The notes: generated by a model not told the origin, from the letters alone. 64,000 bases of DNA from Secundilactobacillus kimchicus JCM 15530 (GCF_001433995.1 NZ_AZCX01000005.1:85427-149426); one strand, 5' to 3'; numbered from the stretch's first letter, positions 1-9,167 are shown. Translations and numbers: made by a program.

Positions 1-2
1 CA

Positions 3-332
3 GTTCACATCTTGGCCCATCGCGACCAAGTTTTAGCCCGTAATCGGCGCTTGGTGACGGAGAACCTGGCCATTTATAAGGATTGGATTGCCGCTGAGCC
101 CAAGGCGAGTGTGGTGTTGCCAGAAGGGGTGTCCACCTCGTTTCCGAAACTAGAGATTCCAGCCGATCAAACGGAAGCCTTCTGCATTAAGATTCTGCAG
201 GAAAAAGGTGTCCTTTTGGTCCCTGGCAACCGGTTTGATATGCCTGGGCATGTTCGACTAGGCTATTGTGCACCCAAAGCGACCCTTGAACGGGGGCTGT
301 CGCTCCTATCTGACGCCCTCCATGACGTTTAA
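3..332 (+). CDS. PLP-dependent aminotransferase, class I/II (C-terminal part, cut by window edge)
   Basis: The reading frame is open from the first bases of the window, so the gene starts upstream. About 110 C-terminal residues are visible. The segment reading LVPGNRFDMPGHVRLGYC matches the small-domain end of fold-type I aminotransferases, where the Arg in the VRLGY stretch normally binds the substrate carboxylate. The PLP lysine lies outside the window, so the substrate cannot be judged; aspartate-type or MalY/PatB-like enzymes are both possible. It is the last gene of its unit: a strong terminator follows within 10 bases. Family call is confident, specific function is not. Confidence 0.75.
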   Translation, partial: VHILAHRDQVLARNRRLVTENLAIYKDWIAAEPKASVVLPEGVSTSFPKLEIPADQTEAFCIKILQEKGVLLVPGNRFDMPGHVRLGYCAPKATLERGLSLLSDALHDV

Positions 333-340
333 ACTGATTT

Positions 341-375
341 AAGCCACATCACAGCGGGTGATGTGGGCTTTTTTT
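341..375 (+). terminator. Rho-independent terminator after aminotransferase
   Basis: GCCACATCAC and GGTGATGTGGGC form a stem with a short loop, followed by seven T. It separates the aminotransferase from the lacLM leader. Confidence 0.85.
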
Positions 376-480
376 CGGACATTTTAGTTTATTTGTCCCG
401 TGTTTGTCTAAAAGCCTGTTCATTTGTTGATAAAAGTGTACTCTAAACTTGGGTGAATCTTCCTGGAGAAATGACGCTAT

Positions 481-500
481 CCAGTGGCGGGGGGCACTGG
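481..500 (+). other. Small hairpin in the lacL leader
   Basis: CCAGTG and CACTGG flank a GC-rich loop about 40 bases before the lacL start. It has no T-run, so it is not a terminator; it may affect mRNA stability or be chance. Confidence 0.35.
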
Positions 501-540
501 TGGCGGTCAATGCGTGAGCATGTCCAAGGGAGGTAACGAA

Positions 541-2430
541 ATGGAACCATCAATTAACTGGTTGGACGATCCCCAAGTTTTTCGGGTGGGAACTCTACCA
601 GCACACAGTGATCATCGTGCTTACCGTAGCGGTGAAGAAATTGAACGCGGTGTTAGCAGCTACATACAATCGTTGGATGGTGATTGGCAATTTCAATACG
701 CTAAAAATCCAGCAGAACGACCGGTGGGCTTTTTTGAGCCGGACTATGACCGAGACCATTTTTTCACGATTCAGGTCCCTGGCCACATCGAGTTAGAGAA
801 TTTCTCACAGATTCATTACATCAATACCCTGTACCCGTGGGAGGGGAAAGTCTACCGACGGCCAGCATATGTGTTAAGCGATGCTGATACGGGTGCCGGG
901 ATGTTTAGTGCGGCCGACAATAACTGTGTCGGCGCCTACGCCAAACGTTTTGACTTAGAAGAACCGCTGCGAAACAACCGCGTCACCGTTCAATTTGATG
1001 GGGTGGAGCAGGCCATGTACCTTTGGTTGAACGGGCACTTTGTTGGCTATGCCGAAGACAGTTTTTCCCAGTCAGAGTTTGATTTAACACCCTATATTCA
1101 AGATACTGATAACGTGATTGCTGTTGAAGTTTTTAAGCAGAGTACGGCCGCCTTTCTTGAAGATCAGGACATGTTCCGGTTTTCTGGTATTTTTCGGAGT
1201 GTCCGGTTGACTGCCCAGCCTGAGATTCACGTCAATGATTTGGCCATTCACTCAACGGTGACAGCTGATCTGACGACCGGTCACTTAGCGGTGACACTTC
1301 AGCTTAACGACCATCCAGCCGCAGGAACGGTGAGTCTGACCGTGACCGATGACCAGGGTGAAATGGTGGCTGAAGCTAGCGAAAAAGCGACAGAACAGGT
1401 GCATTTTGGTGACTTTGAAGTGGCTAACGTCCGTTTATGGTGCCATTCTGATCCATACCGCTACCACTTGCAGCTCACGGTTCGCGATGCTGATGGCGCC
1501 GTTCTTGAAGTTGTTCCCTACGACTTTGGTTTCCGGCGGTTTGAGCTGGTCGATAAGGTCATGATGCTGAACGGTCAACGGTTGATTCTAAATGGTGTGA
1601 ACCGTCACGAATGGAATCCGGACCGTGGTCGGGCGATTACCCAGGCTGACATGGTCGCTGATTTGCAGGTTTTCAAGGAAAACAATATTAATGCGGTGCG
1701 CACCTGTCACTATCCCGACCAAATTCCGTGGTACACAATGTGCGATGAGGCGGGCATCTACATGATGGCTGAAACTAACTTGGAAACGCATGGTAGCTGG
1801 CAAAAAATGGGAGCCGTTGAGCCATCATATAACGTCCCTGGCAGCGTTTCACAGTGGCGTGACGCCGTTCTTGACCGGGCTAAAAATAACTACGAGGTTT
1901 TTAAGAATCATCCATCAATTTTATTTTGGTCGCTTGGTAATGAGTCCTATGCCGGTGAGGTGTTGGCTGAGATGAACGCTTATTACAAGCGCGTTGATTC
2001 AACCCGGTTAACCCACTATGAAGGGGTTTACCGAAACCGCGCGTACGCGGACCGAATCTCTGACGTTGAAAGTCGGATGTATGAAACGCCCGAAAATATT
2101 AAAGCCTATCTGGATGACCACCCGGAAAAGCCGTTTCTTAATTGTGAGTACATGCATGATATGGGGAACTCACTCGGGGGAATGGCCAGTTACGTCAACT
2201 TGATTAATCAGTACCCAATGTATCAAGGGGGCTTCATTTGGGACTACATCGATCAGGCCTTGTATGTGACTGACGAAGTGACTGGTAACCGGGTTTTACG
2301 CTACGGGGGCGACTTCGATGATCGCCACTCCGATTACGATTTTTCCGGTGACGGGCTGATGTTTGCCAACCGGCAACCAAAGCCAGCAATGCAGGAGGTG
2401 CGCTACTACTATGGCCAATACAACAACTAA
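541..2430 (+). CDS. lacL: Beta-galactosidase large subunit LacL
   Basis: Large subunit of the heterodimeric GH2 beta-galactosidase of lactobacilli, which hydrolyses lactose and other beta-galactosides in the cytoplasm. The 629-residue length fits the family (about 626). Visible marks are the N-terminal jelly-roll region ([10 protein letters not shown]), the GH2 acid/base region [10 protein letters not shown] around residue 460, and the nucleophile region [16 protein letters not shown] around residue 530. An upstream in-frame start at 484 exists, but the ATG at 541 has the good ribosome site AGGAGG-like GGGAGGT seven bases ahead and gives the family N-terminus ([14 protein letters not shown]). 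The stop codon lies inside lacM, which supports translational coupling and a 1:1 dimer. No convincing cre box was seen ahead of it. Confidence 0.95.
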   Translation: MEPSINWLDDPQVFRVGTLPAHSDHRAYRSGEEIERGVSSYIQSLDGDWQFQYAKNPAERPVGFFEPDYDRDHFFTIQVPGHIELENFSQIHYINTLYPWEGKVYRRPAYVLSDADTGAGMFSAADNNCVGAYAKRFDLEEPLRNNRVTVQFDGVEQAMYLWLNGHFVGYAEDSFSQSEFDLTPYIQDTDNVIAVEVFKQSTAAFLEDQDMFRFSGIFRSVRLTAQPEIHVNDLAIHSTVTADLTTGHLAVTLQLNDHPAAGTVSLTVTDDQGEMVAEASEKATEQVHFGDFEVANVRLWCHSDPYRYHLQLTVRDADGAVLEVVPYDFGFRRFELVDKVMMLNGQRLILNGVNRHEWNPDRGRAITQADMVADLQVFKENNINAVRTCHYPDQIPWYTMCDEAGIYMMAETNLETHGSWQKMGAVEPSYNVPGSVSQWRDAVLDRAKNNYEVFKNHPSILFWSLGNESYAGEVLAEMNAYYKRVDSTRLTHYEGVYRNRAYADRISDVESRMYETPENIKAYLDDHPEKPFLNCEYMHDMGNSLGGMASYVNLINQYPMYQGGFIWDYIDQALYVTDEVTGNRVLRYGGDFDDRHSDYDFSGDGLMFANRQPKPAMQEVRYYYGQYNN

Positions 2431-3367
2431 CTTACGCGTCATTTTTGGCGACGGGACGCTTGGAGTTGCCGGCCCTGCCTGTCACTATATTTTTAGTTAT
2501 GAACGAGGCGGCCTTGAGTCTCTCGTGCAGCATGGTAAAGAATGGTTGTACCGGACGCCGATGCCGACTTTTTGGCGGGCAACGACCGATAATGATCGGG
2601 GTAACGGCTTCTCACAGGACAGCGCCATGTGGTTAGGCGCCGACTTGTTCAGTCATTGTGTAGCCGTAGCGATTAACGTCGATGACCAAGACTTAGGCTG
2701 GCCAATTGCGCCAGAAACGAACCGGTTTAGCAATCACGAGTGGGCGGAAAAGGTTCAAATTGCTTTTACGTACCAGACGACCACCGTCCCAAAAACAAAC
2801 GTTACGGTGACCTATCAGGTGTTTAATGATGGTCATCTTGGGGTGACAGTGCACTATGACGGTCAGCCAGGATTGCCGGAGTTACCAGCACTTGGACTGC
2901 GGTTTATCATGCCGACGCCGGCCGTCGGATTCGACTATACCGGACTATCTGGTGAGACGTATCCGGATCGGATGGCTGGCGCGGTTGCTGGGACTTACCA
3001 CGTGGTGGGCCTTCCGGTGACACCATACCTGCGACCACAGGAAAACGGGATGCACATGGCGACGGAAGCAGTGACGGTGACTCGTCATACAACGCTCAAT
3101 AACACGGATGTGGATGCCACTGATTTTAGCTTGTCCGTGGTTCAAACGACTGCACCATTTGCGTTTAGTTGCCTGCCTTACACCGCCGAACAGCTCGAGG
3201 CCGCTGACCACATTGAAGAGCTTCCTGCCGTTCGAAGAACCGTCTTAGGGGTGTACGGCGCTGTTCGTGGCGTTGGTGGCATTGATAGCTGGGGCGCGGA
3301 TGTCGAGCCGGCTTACCACATTTCTGCGGAAGTGGATCACGAGTTTAGTTTTGAGATCCGTGGCTAG
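2411..3367 (+). CDS. lacM: Beta-galactosidase small subunit LacM
   Basis: Small subunit (318 residues) of the LacLM beta-galactosidase, corresponding to the C-terminal beta-sandwich (domain 5) of single-chain GH2 enzymes such as E. coli LacZ. It contributes to the active site and is required for activity. The motif [16 protein letters not shown] near residue 55 is typical of this domain. The ATG at 2411 is preferred because GCAGGAGG lies 12 bases ahead and it gives the usual N-terminus; it overlaps the end of lacL by 20 bases. A further in-frame start at 2363 would add residues out of line with the family. Confidence 0.95.
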   Translation: MANTTTNLRVIFGDGTLGVAGPACHYIFSYERGGLESLVQHGKEWLYRTPMPTFWRATTDNDRGNGFSQDSAMWLGADLFSHCVAVAINVDDQDLGWPIAPETNRFSNHEWAEKVQIAFTYQTTTVPKTNVTVTYQVFNDGHLGVTVHYDGQPGLPELPALGLRFIMPTPAVGFDYTGLSGETYPDRMAGAVAGTYHVVGLPVTPYLRPQENGMHMATEAVTVTRHTTLNNTDVDATDFSLSVVQTTAPFAFSCLPYTAEQLEAADHIEELPAVRRTVLGVYGAVRGVGGIDSWGADVEPAYHISAEVDHEFSFEIRG

Positions 3368-3453
3368 TTTTAATCGGGCCAACACTTGTTTAACGGTGCT
3401 TTGACAAAAATATCACGATGCAGACTGTTTTTTGACGGTTTCGCTTGAAGATG

Positions 3454-3488
3454 AAAACCAATTGGCACAAGAGCCAGTTGGTTTTTTA
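3454..3488 (+). terminator. Rho-independent terminator after lacLM
   Basis: AAAACCAATTGGC pairs with GCCAGTTGGTTTT (one G-T pair), followed by a T-run. Confidence 0.85.
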
Positions 3489-3490
3489 CT

Positions 3491-3520
3491 TTGGTCTATT
3501 GACCGTGGTTCGGCTATAAT
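3491..3520 (+). promoter_or_regulatory. Likely promoter of the ABC exporter pair
   Basis: A perfect TATAAT -10 (3515-3520) with a weak -35 TTGGTC (3491-3496) at 18-base spacing, placed right after the terminator and about 30 bases before the ATPase start. Confidence 0.5.
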
Positions 3521-3552
3521 TAAAGACAAGTGTGAACGGGAGGAAAACGGGC

Positions 3553-4254
3553 ATGAGTTATATCAAAGTTGAAAACGAAACGAAGCAGTATCAAATGGGC
3601 GAGACGACCATTACGGCAAATCACCAGGTTTCTTTTGAGGTGGAAAGGGGGCAACTCACCGTGATTTTGGGTCCCAGCGGCGCAGGAAAATCCACGGTAT
3701 TAAACATCCTGGGTGGCATGGATTCGCCAACCAGTGGGCAAGTCATTGTGGACGGTGTTGATATTGCGACGTTTAACGACCGCCAATTAACAGCCTACCG
3801 GCGAACGTCAATCGGCTTTATTTTTCAATTTTATAACTTGATCCCTAACTTGACAGCAAAGGAAAACGTTGAATTGGCATCGTCCATTGTGCCAGACGCG
3901 TTGGCGGCGACGACGGTGCTTGAGGCAGTGGGACTGGGTAATCGGATTGATAATTTTCCCTCCCAATTATCGGGTGGTGAGCAGCAGCGGGTTGCGATTG
4001 CACGAGCCCTAGCAAAGAATCCGGATATCTTACTGTGCAACGAGCCCACCGGTGCACTTGATTTTAAAACCGGTAAGCAGGTTTTGAAGTTGCTAGAGCG
4101 GGCTGGTCGCAAAGATGGCAAGACTGTGATTATCATCACGCATAACTCGGCGTTGGCCGCGATGGGCGACCGGGTGATCCACATCAATGACGCGCAGGTT
4201 CGTGATGTCGTAGATAATCCGGCGCCAACACCCGTTGATGAGATTGAATGGTAG
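3553..4254 (+). CDS. MacB/LolD-type ABC transporter ATP-binding protein
   Basis: ATPase of 233 residues that powers the FtsX-type permease encoded next. Walker A is GPSGAGKS (about residue 40), the signature is LSGGEQQR and the H-loop is IITHN. The Walker B segment reads ILLCNEPTGALD: the usual aspartate before the catalytic glutamate is asparagine (codon AAC at 4039-4041, residue 163), while the glutamate is kept. The start at 3553 has GGGAGG ten bases upstream; a GTG at 3532 is possible but lacks a ribosome site. The exporter class includes antimicrobial-peptide and lipoprotein-release pumps. Substrate is unknown and no two-component system is adjacent. Confidence 0.9.
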   Translation: MSYIKVENETKQYQMGETTITANHQVSFEVERGQLTVILGPSGAGKSTVLNILGGMDSPTSGQVIVDGVDIATFNDRQLTAYRRTSIGFIFQFYNLIPNLTAKENVELASSIVPDALAATTVLEAVGLGNRIDNFPSQLSGGEQQRVAIARALAKNPDILLCNEPTGALDFKTGKQVLKLLERAGRKDGKTVIIITHNSALAAMGDRVIHINDAQVRDVVDNPAPTPVDEIEW

Positions 4255-4263
4255 GTGACTGAT

Positions 4264-6819
4264 ATGAAGCCGTTAACAAAGAATATGTGGCGGGAAATTG
4301 GTCAGTCAAAGGGCCGATTTATCGCCATCGTGTTGATTATTATGCTTGGCGTCTTGATCTTTGTTGGGGTTAAAGCGGCTGGTCCCGCCCTCAATGATTC
4401 GGCGTCTAAGACCGTCACGGATGCCCATTTAAGCGATGTGCAGGTGCTGTCAACGACGGGGTTCACGCAGCAAGATGTTGCTGCTGTCAAACAGGTGCCC
4501 GGCGCTCAAGTGGAAGCCGTTAACTTTAAATACGCCGTTGGGGGAAAAACGGACGACACAGTTGCCGTGTATGGTGACGACCGGACATTGTCACAAAATC
4601 AATTGACCATCGTTAGTGGTCATCGGCCGCGGCATGCAAACGAAATCGTTTTGGATAATCAAGCCAAAACCCAGTACCACTATCGACTAGGCCAATTGTA
4701 CCGGTTCAGTCGGGAGGCGGGGCTGAAGCAGCGACAGTATAAAATCGTTGGGTTTGCCAATTCACCAAGGTATCTTGATAATACTCAGCGGGGCTCTGCC
4801 AACGTTGGCGACGGCACTGTTCGGTATTTTGCGGTTGTCCCCAAGCAGCAAATGGGCCTCAAGGTCGCAACAATGCTGACGATCCGATTTAAAGCCCTCC
4901 AAAATAAGCAGACCTTTAGTCGGGCGTATCGGCACGCGGTCGCAGATAAGTTGGCAGCGTTAAAACGGCAACTTGCACCCCAAGCAAAGCGCCGTGAAAC
5001 CGCGCTGCTACGGCCGATTGAAGCACGGTTGAATCAGATGCAAGCAAAGCTAAAGGCGGCGGCTGTGACCGGTGCGATGCCGGCTTCGGTGATTGCGCGG
5101 CAGCAATCTCGTTTGGCCGCCCAACGCAGGGTAGCGAAGGCCAAAGCGACCACAACGTACACGTGGCAAACCCGCGATGATTTACCGGGACTTCAAGCTT
5201 ATGGTGAGAGCTCCGAACGAATCGCTGCGATTGCAAACGTGTTCCCCGTCTTCTTTTTCCTAATCGCCGCCTTAATTACGTTTACGACAATTACGCGAAT
5301 GGTCGAAGAAGCCAGGAGCCAGATTGGGACGTTCAAGGCCCTGGGTTATACGCGTTGGGCGATTGCCCGTAATTACCTGCTGTATGCTCTAACAGCCGGT
5401 GTTTTGGGAACCGTCTTGGGCGTGATGATTGGAAATATCACTTTGCCCCGGATTGTATTGAGTTTATATAAAATGTACATTCCGTTAACCGTCGTTGATG
5501 ATTTTCAGTGGGGCGTTATTTTACTAGCCGCACTTTTTTCGCTACTGGCCACGGTTGGCGCGGCCGCGCTAGTGGTTCGACGACAGCTATCTGAAGGGCC
5601 GGCGACGTTGATGCGGCCAAAATCCCCGAAATCAGCTAACCGGATTCTGATGGAACGTATCACGCCATTGTGGCAGCGACTGAGTTTCAACCAGAAGGTG
5701 AGTTATCGTAACTTGTTTCGGTTTAAGTCCCGAATGTTGATGACGATTATTGGGATTGCGGGCGGCACCGCGTTGATTTTAACGGGATTTGGGATTCGTG
5801 ATTCAATCAACGCCACGAGCCGCTTGCAGTACAGCCGGGTCAGCCACTATCAAGCCGTGGTACGTCTGAATAGTGAGGCCGGCTCGAAAGCGGCAACAAA
5901 AACGCTAGCACAGCACGCGCAATACAAGCGGCGGGCGCTGGTCGCAATGGATACCGCAAAGGTATCAGCCCACCAGCAACAGGTGACAGACGTTAGTGTG
6001 ACGGTTCCCAAATCGGTTCGCTCGTTCAACGACTACGTTAAGTTAACCGGTCGAGACGTGGCCAACCGGGGAACGTTGCCTACCAACGGGGTGTTATTGA
6101 CAAGTAAAATGGCCAAGCTACTACGCGTTAGCCGTGGTGACCGCGTGACAATTCGGTTGGCGGCAGGCACCACTCGGCGCGTAAGAGTAGCGGGTGTCGC
6201 GGAGAATTACGTGGCGCACACCGTTTATTTGACGCCCAGTGTCTTTCGCTCAACCTTTCAGCAAGCGCCCGTTTACAATACGTTACTGGTTCAGTTAAGA
6301 CCCCAAACGGCAGCGCAACAAAAGCAGTTGGCGAACGACCTGTTGAAGAGTGGCACAGTTGCGGGAACGAGTTATACCAAAGACCAGGAAAAGACAATCC
6401 AGACTATGTCAGCAAGTTTGACCGGCGTTGTGGCAATCTTTGTGTTATTATCAGGTGTTTTGTCCTTTGTTGTTTTGTATAACTTAACCAACATCAATGT
6501 TTCGGAGCGGATTCGGGAGCTGTCCACAATCAAGGTGCTCGGCTTTTTTGACCGGGAAGTGACGATGTATATTGTCAGGGAAAACGTCGTGATGACCCTC
6601 CTAGGCATCGTCGTGGGGTATGGACTCGGCTGGCTGTTAACCCTGTATATTATGCAGCAAGCGGCGACCGCGTTGGTCATCTTTCCCGTGACCATTCACT
6701 GGCCTGGGTTTGCAGCAGCCACCGGTTTGATGCTGTTATTTACGGCAGTCGTCATGGCCGTTACCCACCGGCGCTTGAAACGGATCGACATGATTGGGGC
6801 GCTTAGTGCCAAGGAATAA
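4264..6819 (+). CDS. ABC transporter permease, duplicated FtsX domains
   Basis: Large permease of 851 residues with one N-terminal membrane helix (about residues 20-40), a long extracellular region, an FtsX domain (about 330-450), a second N-terminal-like helix near 495 and a second extracellular plus FtsX block at the C-terminus (about 720-845). This is the duplicated layout of MacB-like and BceB/YtrF-like exporters in Firmicutes. The first extracellular segment (about residues 215-300) is rich in Ala, Lys, Arg and Gln and looks helical or coiled coil. The start codon at 4264 has AGGTG six bases ahead; GTG at 4255 is an alternative. It begins about 9 bases after the ATPase stop, so the two form one operon. 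Substrate unknown. Confidence 0.9.
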   Translation: MKPLTKNMWREIGQSKGRFIAIVLIIMLGVLIFVGVKAAGPALNDSASKTVTDAHLSDVQVLSTTGFTQQDVAAVKQVPGAQVEAVNFKYAVGGKTDDTVAVYGDDRTLSQNQLTIVSGHRPRHANEIVLDNQAKTQYHYRLGQLYRFSREAGLKQRQYKIVGFANSPRYLDNTQRGSANVGDGTVRYFAVVPKQQMGLKVATMLTIRFKALQNKQTFSRAYRHAVADKLAALKRQLAPQAKRRETALLRPIEARLNQMQAKLKAAAVTGAMPASVIARQQSRLAAQRRVAKAKATTTYTWQTRDDLPGLQAYGESSERIAAIANVFPVFFFLIAALITFTTITRMVEEARSQIGTFKALGYTRWAIARNYLLYALTAGVLGTVLGVMIGNITLPRIVLSLYKMYIPLTVVDDFQWGVILLAALFSLLATVGAAALVVRRQLSEGPATLMRPKSPKSANRILMERITPLWQRLSFNQKVSYRNLFRFKSRMLMTIIGIAGGTALILTGFGIRDSINATSRLQYSRVSHYQAVVRLNSEAGSKAATKTLAQHAQYKRRALVAMDTAKVSAHQQQVTDVSVTVPKSVRSFNDYVKLTGRDVANRGTLPTNGVLLTSKMAKLLRVSRGDRVTIRLAAGTTRRVRVAGVAENYVAHTVYLTPSVFRSTFQQAPVYNTLLVQLRPQTAAQQKQLANDLLKSGTVAGTSYTKDQEKTIQTMSASLTGVVAIFVLLSGVLSFVVLYNLTNINVSERIRELSTIKVLGFFDREVTMYIVRENVVMTLLGIVVGYGLGWLLTLYIMQQAATALVIFPVTIHWPGFAAATGLMLLFTAVVMAVTHRRLKRIDMIGALSAKE

Positions 6820-6913
6820 AATGAAAAACTGGCGCACAATGGGCGACGCTGGGTCACCACCTCGCTCCGAGCACTGTCCAGTTGGCCGATCACCGTTGAA
6901 AATTAAGCATTAA

Positions 6914-6952
6914 AAAACCAGCGACGCGTTAAAAAGCGGTCGCTGGTTTTTA
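6914..6952. terminator. Bidirectional terminator between exporter and metalloprotease genes
   Basis: AAAACCAGCGAC pairs perfectly with GTCGCTGGTTTT. A-run on one side and T-run on the other serve both converging genes. Confidence 0.9.
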
Positions 6953-6994
6953 ACGTTTTCCCCCTTAAACGTCGGGTTGGGGCCGACGAATGGG

Positions 6995-7699
6995 TTATTC
7001 CGTCATAAAAATAGACGAAGCAGTCCACGGAACAAAGGTCCGGTGCATCAAAACAAAGTGCGGTGGCCAGCCAAACTCACCTAGTCCACAAATGGTGGTG
7101 TGGAAGCCAGTGGCCTGCGCCGCAAGGGTCCGGGTTGGTCCAAGTGGTAACGGTGTCCGGTAGTGTTCCCTGACACTTTGGGTGTCAACGGCTTGGATAC
7201 CAACGTACCGGTTTTGAAAGTACATGACGCTGTTTTTGCTGGGATTGTGTTGTAAGCCAATCACGTGGCCGAGTTCGTGCTCAGCCACAATGGCCCACGA
7301 GCTTTTACTGTAACGATAAAACTTTAAAACCGCCGTGTTAATGCCGGTGACAGCTGAATCAATGGTCACGCCGTTGTTCGATGAGAGTTGCGTGAGCCCG
7401 GCAACGTTCTTATCGGTTGTGAGATTCGACCATGAATCAGCTTTAATTTGGGCCTTTCCAGTAACTTTGGTGAAGGTAAAGACGCCGGTTTTATTCCACG
7501 CCTTAATCGCGGTATTCCAAGCGGTCAGCGTTGCCGCTGGACCGGAAACGTTGATGGTGGCTGTGGGTTGAGGGAAACGGAGCGAACCGAATGGCGTGAC
7601 CGCAGCGCGCGCTTGTTGCGGTATCAGGAACGAACTAATCAGGATTAGTGAAGTGAGCATAATTCGGGTTATCCAACGGCCTAAGCAAAAGTGTAACAT
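6995..7699 (-). CDS. Secreted matrixin-like zinc metalloprotease (M10/metzincin type)
   Basis: A 234-residue exported protein. Residues 1-32 form a signal peptide with a hydrophobic core and an ARA-A cleavage site. The zinc site HELGHVIGLQH (His141, Glu142, His145, His151) fits the metzincin consensus HExxHxxGxxH, and NSVMYF supplies the Met-turn (Met159). The domain is small, as in the matrixin-like proteins of lactobacilli, and has no visible propeptide cysteine switch or wall anchor. The ribosome site AAAGGGAGTG precedes the ATG on the minus strand. It stands alone between terminators. Its protein target is unknown. The last about 45 residues show no clear motif. Confidence 0.88.
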   Translation of the reverse strand: MLHFCLGRWITRIMLTSLILISSFLIPQQARAAVTPFGSLRFPQPTATINVSGPAATLTAWNTAIKAWNKTGVFTFTKVTGKAQIKADSWSNLTTDKNVAGLTQLSSNNGVTIDSAVTGINTAVLKFYRYSKSSWAIVAEHELGHVIGLQHNPSKNSVMYFQNRYVGIQAVDTQSVREHYRTPLPLGPTRTLAAQATGFHTTICGLGEFGWPPHFVLMHRTFVPWTASSIFMTE

Positions 7700-7723
7700 T
7701 GGTCACACTCCCTTTCCGAATTG

Positions 7724-7765
7724 TATTACCTCCCAAACGTTATATTAACAGAATGTTTGGTAATA
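7724..7765. repeat. Inverted repeat upstream of the metalloprotease gene
   Basis: TATTACC-N4-AAAC faces GTTTGGTAATA, giving 11 paired bases with a bulge. It sits just upstream of the protease start, so it may be an operator or leader structure. Function is inferred only from position. Confidence 0.4.
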
Positions 7766-7934
7766 GCTAATGAAATGTACGATATTTCAAAACTTGTGGA
7801 ATGTTTGCTAAATCAAGAAATGAAATCGCTTACGTGACTAAGTCGCCACGATGTTTGACCAAATGGACAGTTTTAAAGGGAGACTGTTGACCGTTGAAAT
7901 AGTTCGCCACGTTGCCAATTGATCCTAACGCCGG

Positions 7935-8249
7935 TTAAGCAGTGAACTTAATGCCCAAAATGCCGACAAGTAACATCACAATAAAGACCCAGGTTAGTGG
8001 CGAAATAACATCTTTAAAGAAAAAGACGCCGACAACAATGCTACCAACGGCACCAATTCCCGTCCAGATCGGATAGGCCAAGCTGAAGGGGAGTTGTTTT
8101 GTTGCTAGCGATAAAAAGTAAAAACTAAGGGCCATCCCAACGAGGGTCGCAATGGAGAAGCCAAGCTGTGAAAACCCGTGACTAAGCTTCATCATTGTCG
8201 CCCAGAAAACCTCAAAAAGTCCTGCGATAACTAGATCAAACCATACCAT
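7935..8249 (-). CDS. sugE: SMR-family exporter, SugE/Gdx type
   Basis: A 104-residue small multidrug resistance protein with four membrane helices. The essential glutamate is Glu13 in GLFEVFWATMMK. The segment AYPIWTGIGAVGSIVVG matches the SugE/Gdx branch (guanidinium exporters) rather than EmrE, whose segment reads IWSGVGIV. The ATG at 8249 is chosen because AGGAG lies eight bases ahead and the length fits; the frame extends to 8291, but that part is the 5' leader. It is a single gene, whereas paired SMRs have two. A promoter and a terminator-like hairpin lie immediately upstream on the minus strand, suggesting control by attenuation. Guanidinium export is inferred from family features. Confidence 0.88.
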   Translation of the reverse strand: MVWFDLVIAGLFEVFWATMMKLSHGFSQLGFSIATLVGMALSFYFLSLATKQLPFSLAYPIWTGIGAVGSIVVGVFFFKDVISPLTWVFIVMLLVGILGIKFTA

Positions 8250-8260
8250 GTCATCATCTC

Positions 8261-8316
8261 CTAAAAATAAAGCGCACCCCTGAACCTCCAAAGACCTAAC
8301 GAAGTTCAGCGATGCG
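8261..8316 (-). promoter_or_regulatory. Terminator-like attenuator hairpin in the sugE leader
   Basis: On the minus strand CGCATCGCTGAAC (8316-8304) can pair with GTTCAGGGGTGCG (8286-8274 region), followed at once by TTTATTTTT, and only then the AGGAG site of sugE. A smaller hairpin (AACGCC/GGGCGT, near 8323-8336) precedes it. The layout, promoter then structured leader then terminator touching the ribosome site, suggests regulated termination. I could not match it to the guanidine-I, -II or -III consensus. Confidence 0.5.
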
Positions 8317-8352
8317 TGTTGACGCCCGGTGGCGTTTTGTTTAATTAATTTA

Positions 8353-8381
8353 AGTCTAGCACAACTTAGAAGCTAGGACAA
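8353..8381 (-). promoter_or_regulatory. Promoter of sugE
   Basis: Minus-strand TTGTCC (8381-8376), 17-base spacer, TAGACT (8358-8353). The transcript would start near 8345 and carry a leader of about 95 bases. Confidence 0.55.
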
Positions 8382-8424
8382 ATCAGCTCAATTTGAATTT
8401 GCTGAAATGAAACGTTGTATTTAA

Positions 8425-8433
8425 TGCTATAAT
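8425..8433 (+). promoter_or_regulatory. Extended -10 promoter of ccpN
   Basis: TGCTATAAT fits the extended -10 consensus TGnTATAAT and lies about 30 bases before the gene, divergent from the sugE promoter. No good -35 is visible, which extended -10 promoters tolerate. Confidence 0.6.
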
Positions 8434-8465
8434 CAAGTGGAATACTTACAAACGAGGTCGATATG

Positions 8466-9080
8466 ATGGATTTTACCAAACGCCAAACGACAATTATTGA
8501 GATGCTAAAGCAAACTAGCCCGATGACAGGCGACGCCATTGCGCATCGTCTCGGCCTTAGTGTCCCCACGATTCGGGCTGATTTGCGATTACTGACCGCC
8601 GTTGACGTGTTGGCAGCCCGGCCCAAGGTTGGGTATGTTTATCAAGGTGATCAACTCATTAACGTCGATTATGACGATCTTTACGAAAAACCGATTAAAG
8701 ACATCATGTTGCCCGTCACCGAAATCAGTGACGATGCGGCGATGCAGGAGGCGGTTAGTAAGTTGTTTCTGAAGGATGTGGGCTCGCTGTATGTGACGGA
8801 TGCCAACCATCAATTGGTGGGCTTGATTTCGCGAAAGGACCTACTACGGGCAAGCTTTTCGAGTCCCAATCCAGAGACAATGTTGGCCAGTATTGTCATG
8901 ACCAGAATGCCCAACATCGTGACGGCCACGCCTGAGACCACCGTCCGGGAAGCTGGCGACCTGCTGTTGAAGCACAAGGTGGACTCACTACCGGTCGTTG
9001 CGGCCAAGGGCAGTCATGAAGCCATTGGTAAAATTACGAAAAACAGAATTTTTCAACACTTTATGGAAAGTGCGAAGTAA
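8466..9080 (+). CDS. ccpN: CcpN-type transcriptional regulator (HTH plus two CBS domains)
   Basis: A 204-residue regulator with an N-terminal winged helix (about residues 3-60: KRQTTIIEMLK...RADLRLL) and two CBS domains (about 75-130 and 140-200) that sense adenine nucleotides. Stretches such as ARPKVGYVYQG, SRKDLLRAS and VMTRMPNI closely follow B. subtilis CcpN, the repressor of gluconeogenic genes under glycolytic conditions. Here it sits directly ahead of pyruvate phosphate dikinase, the obvious target. In B. subtilis ccpN is paired with yqfL, the PPDK regulatory kinase/phosphatase; no such gene is present here. Two ATGs (8463, 8466) are possible; 8466 has the better spacing from GAGG. Confidence 0.9.
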   Translation: MDFTKRQTTIIEMLKQTSPMTGDAIAHRLGLSVPTIRADLRLLTAVDVLAARPKVGYVYQGDQLINVDYDDLYEKPIKDIMLPVTEISDDAAMQEAVSKLFLKDVGSLYVTDANHQLVGLISRKDLLRASFSSPNPETMLASIVMTRMPNIVTATPETTVREAGDLLLKHKVDSLPVVAAKGSHEAIGKITKNRIFQHFMESAK

Positions 9081-9132
9081 CGGGATGGTTTTGTTCAAGG
9101 TGGCCCACTATCAAGACTAGGACCATCACACA

Positions 9133-9167
9133 CAAGCTGCTGAGGGATTGCCTCAGGGGCTTTTTTT
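9133..9167 (+). terminator. Rho-independent terminator after ccpN
   Basis: AAGCTGCTGAGG pairs with CCTCAGGGGCTT, then a T-run. So ppdK has its own promoter. Confidence 0.85.

Noticed and set aside
3499..3520. TTGACC followed by TATAAT as a promoter
   Set aside because: The spacing is only 10 bases; the weaker TTGGTC at 18 bases was used instead.
8261..8381. A guanidine-I (ykkC) riboswitch ahead of sugE
   Set aside because: The consensus core segments I know are not present; kept only as an unclassified attenuator-like leader.
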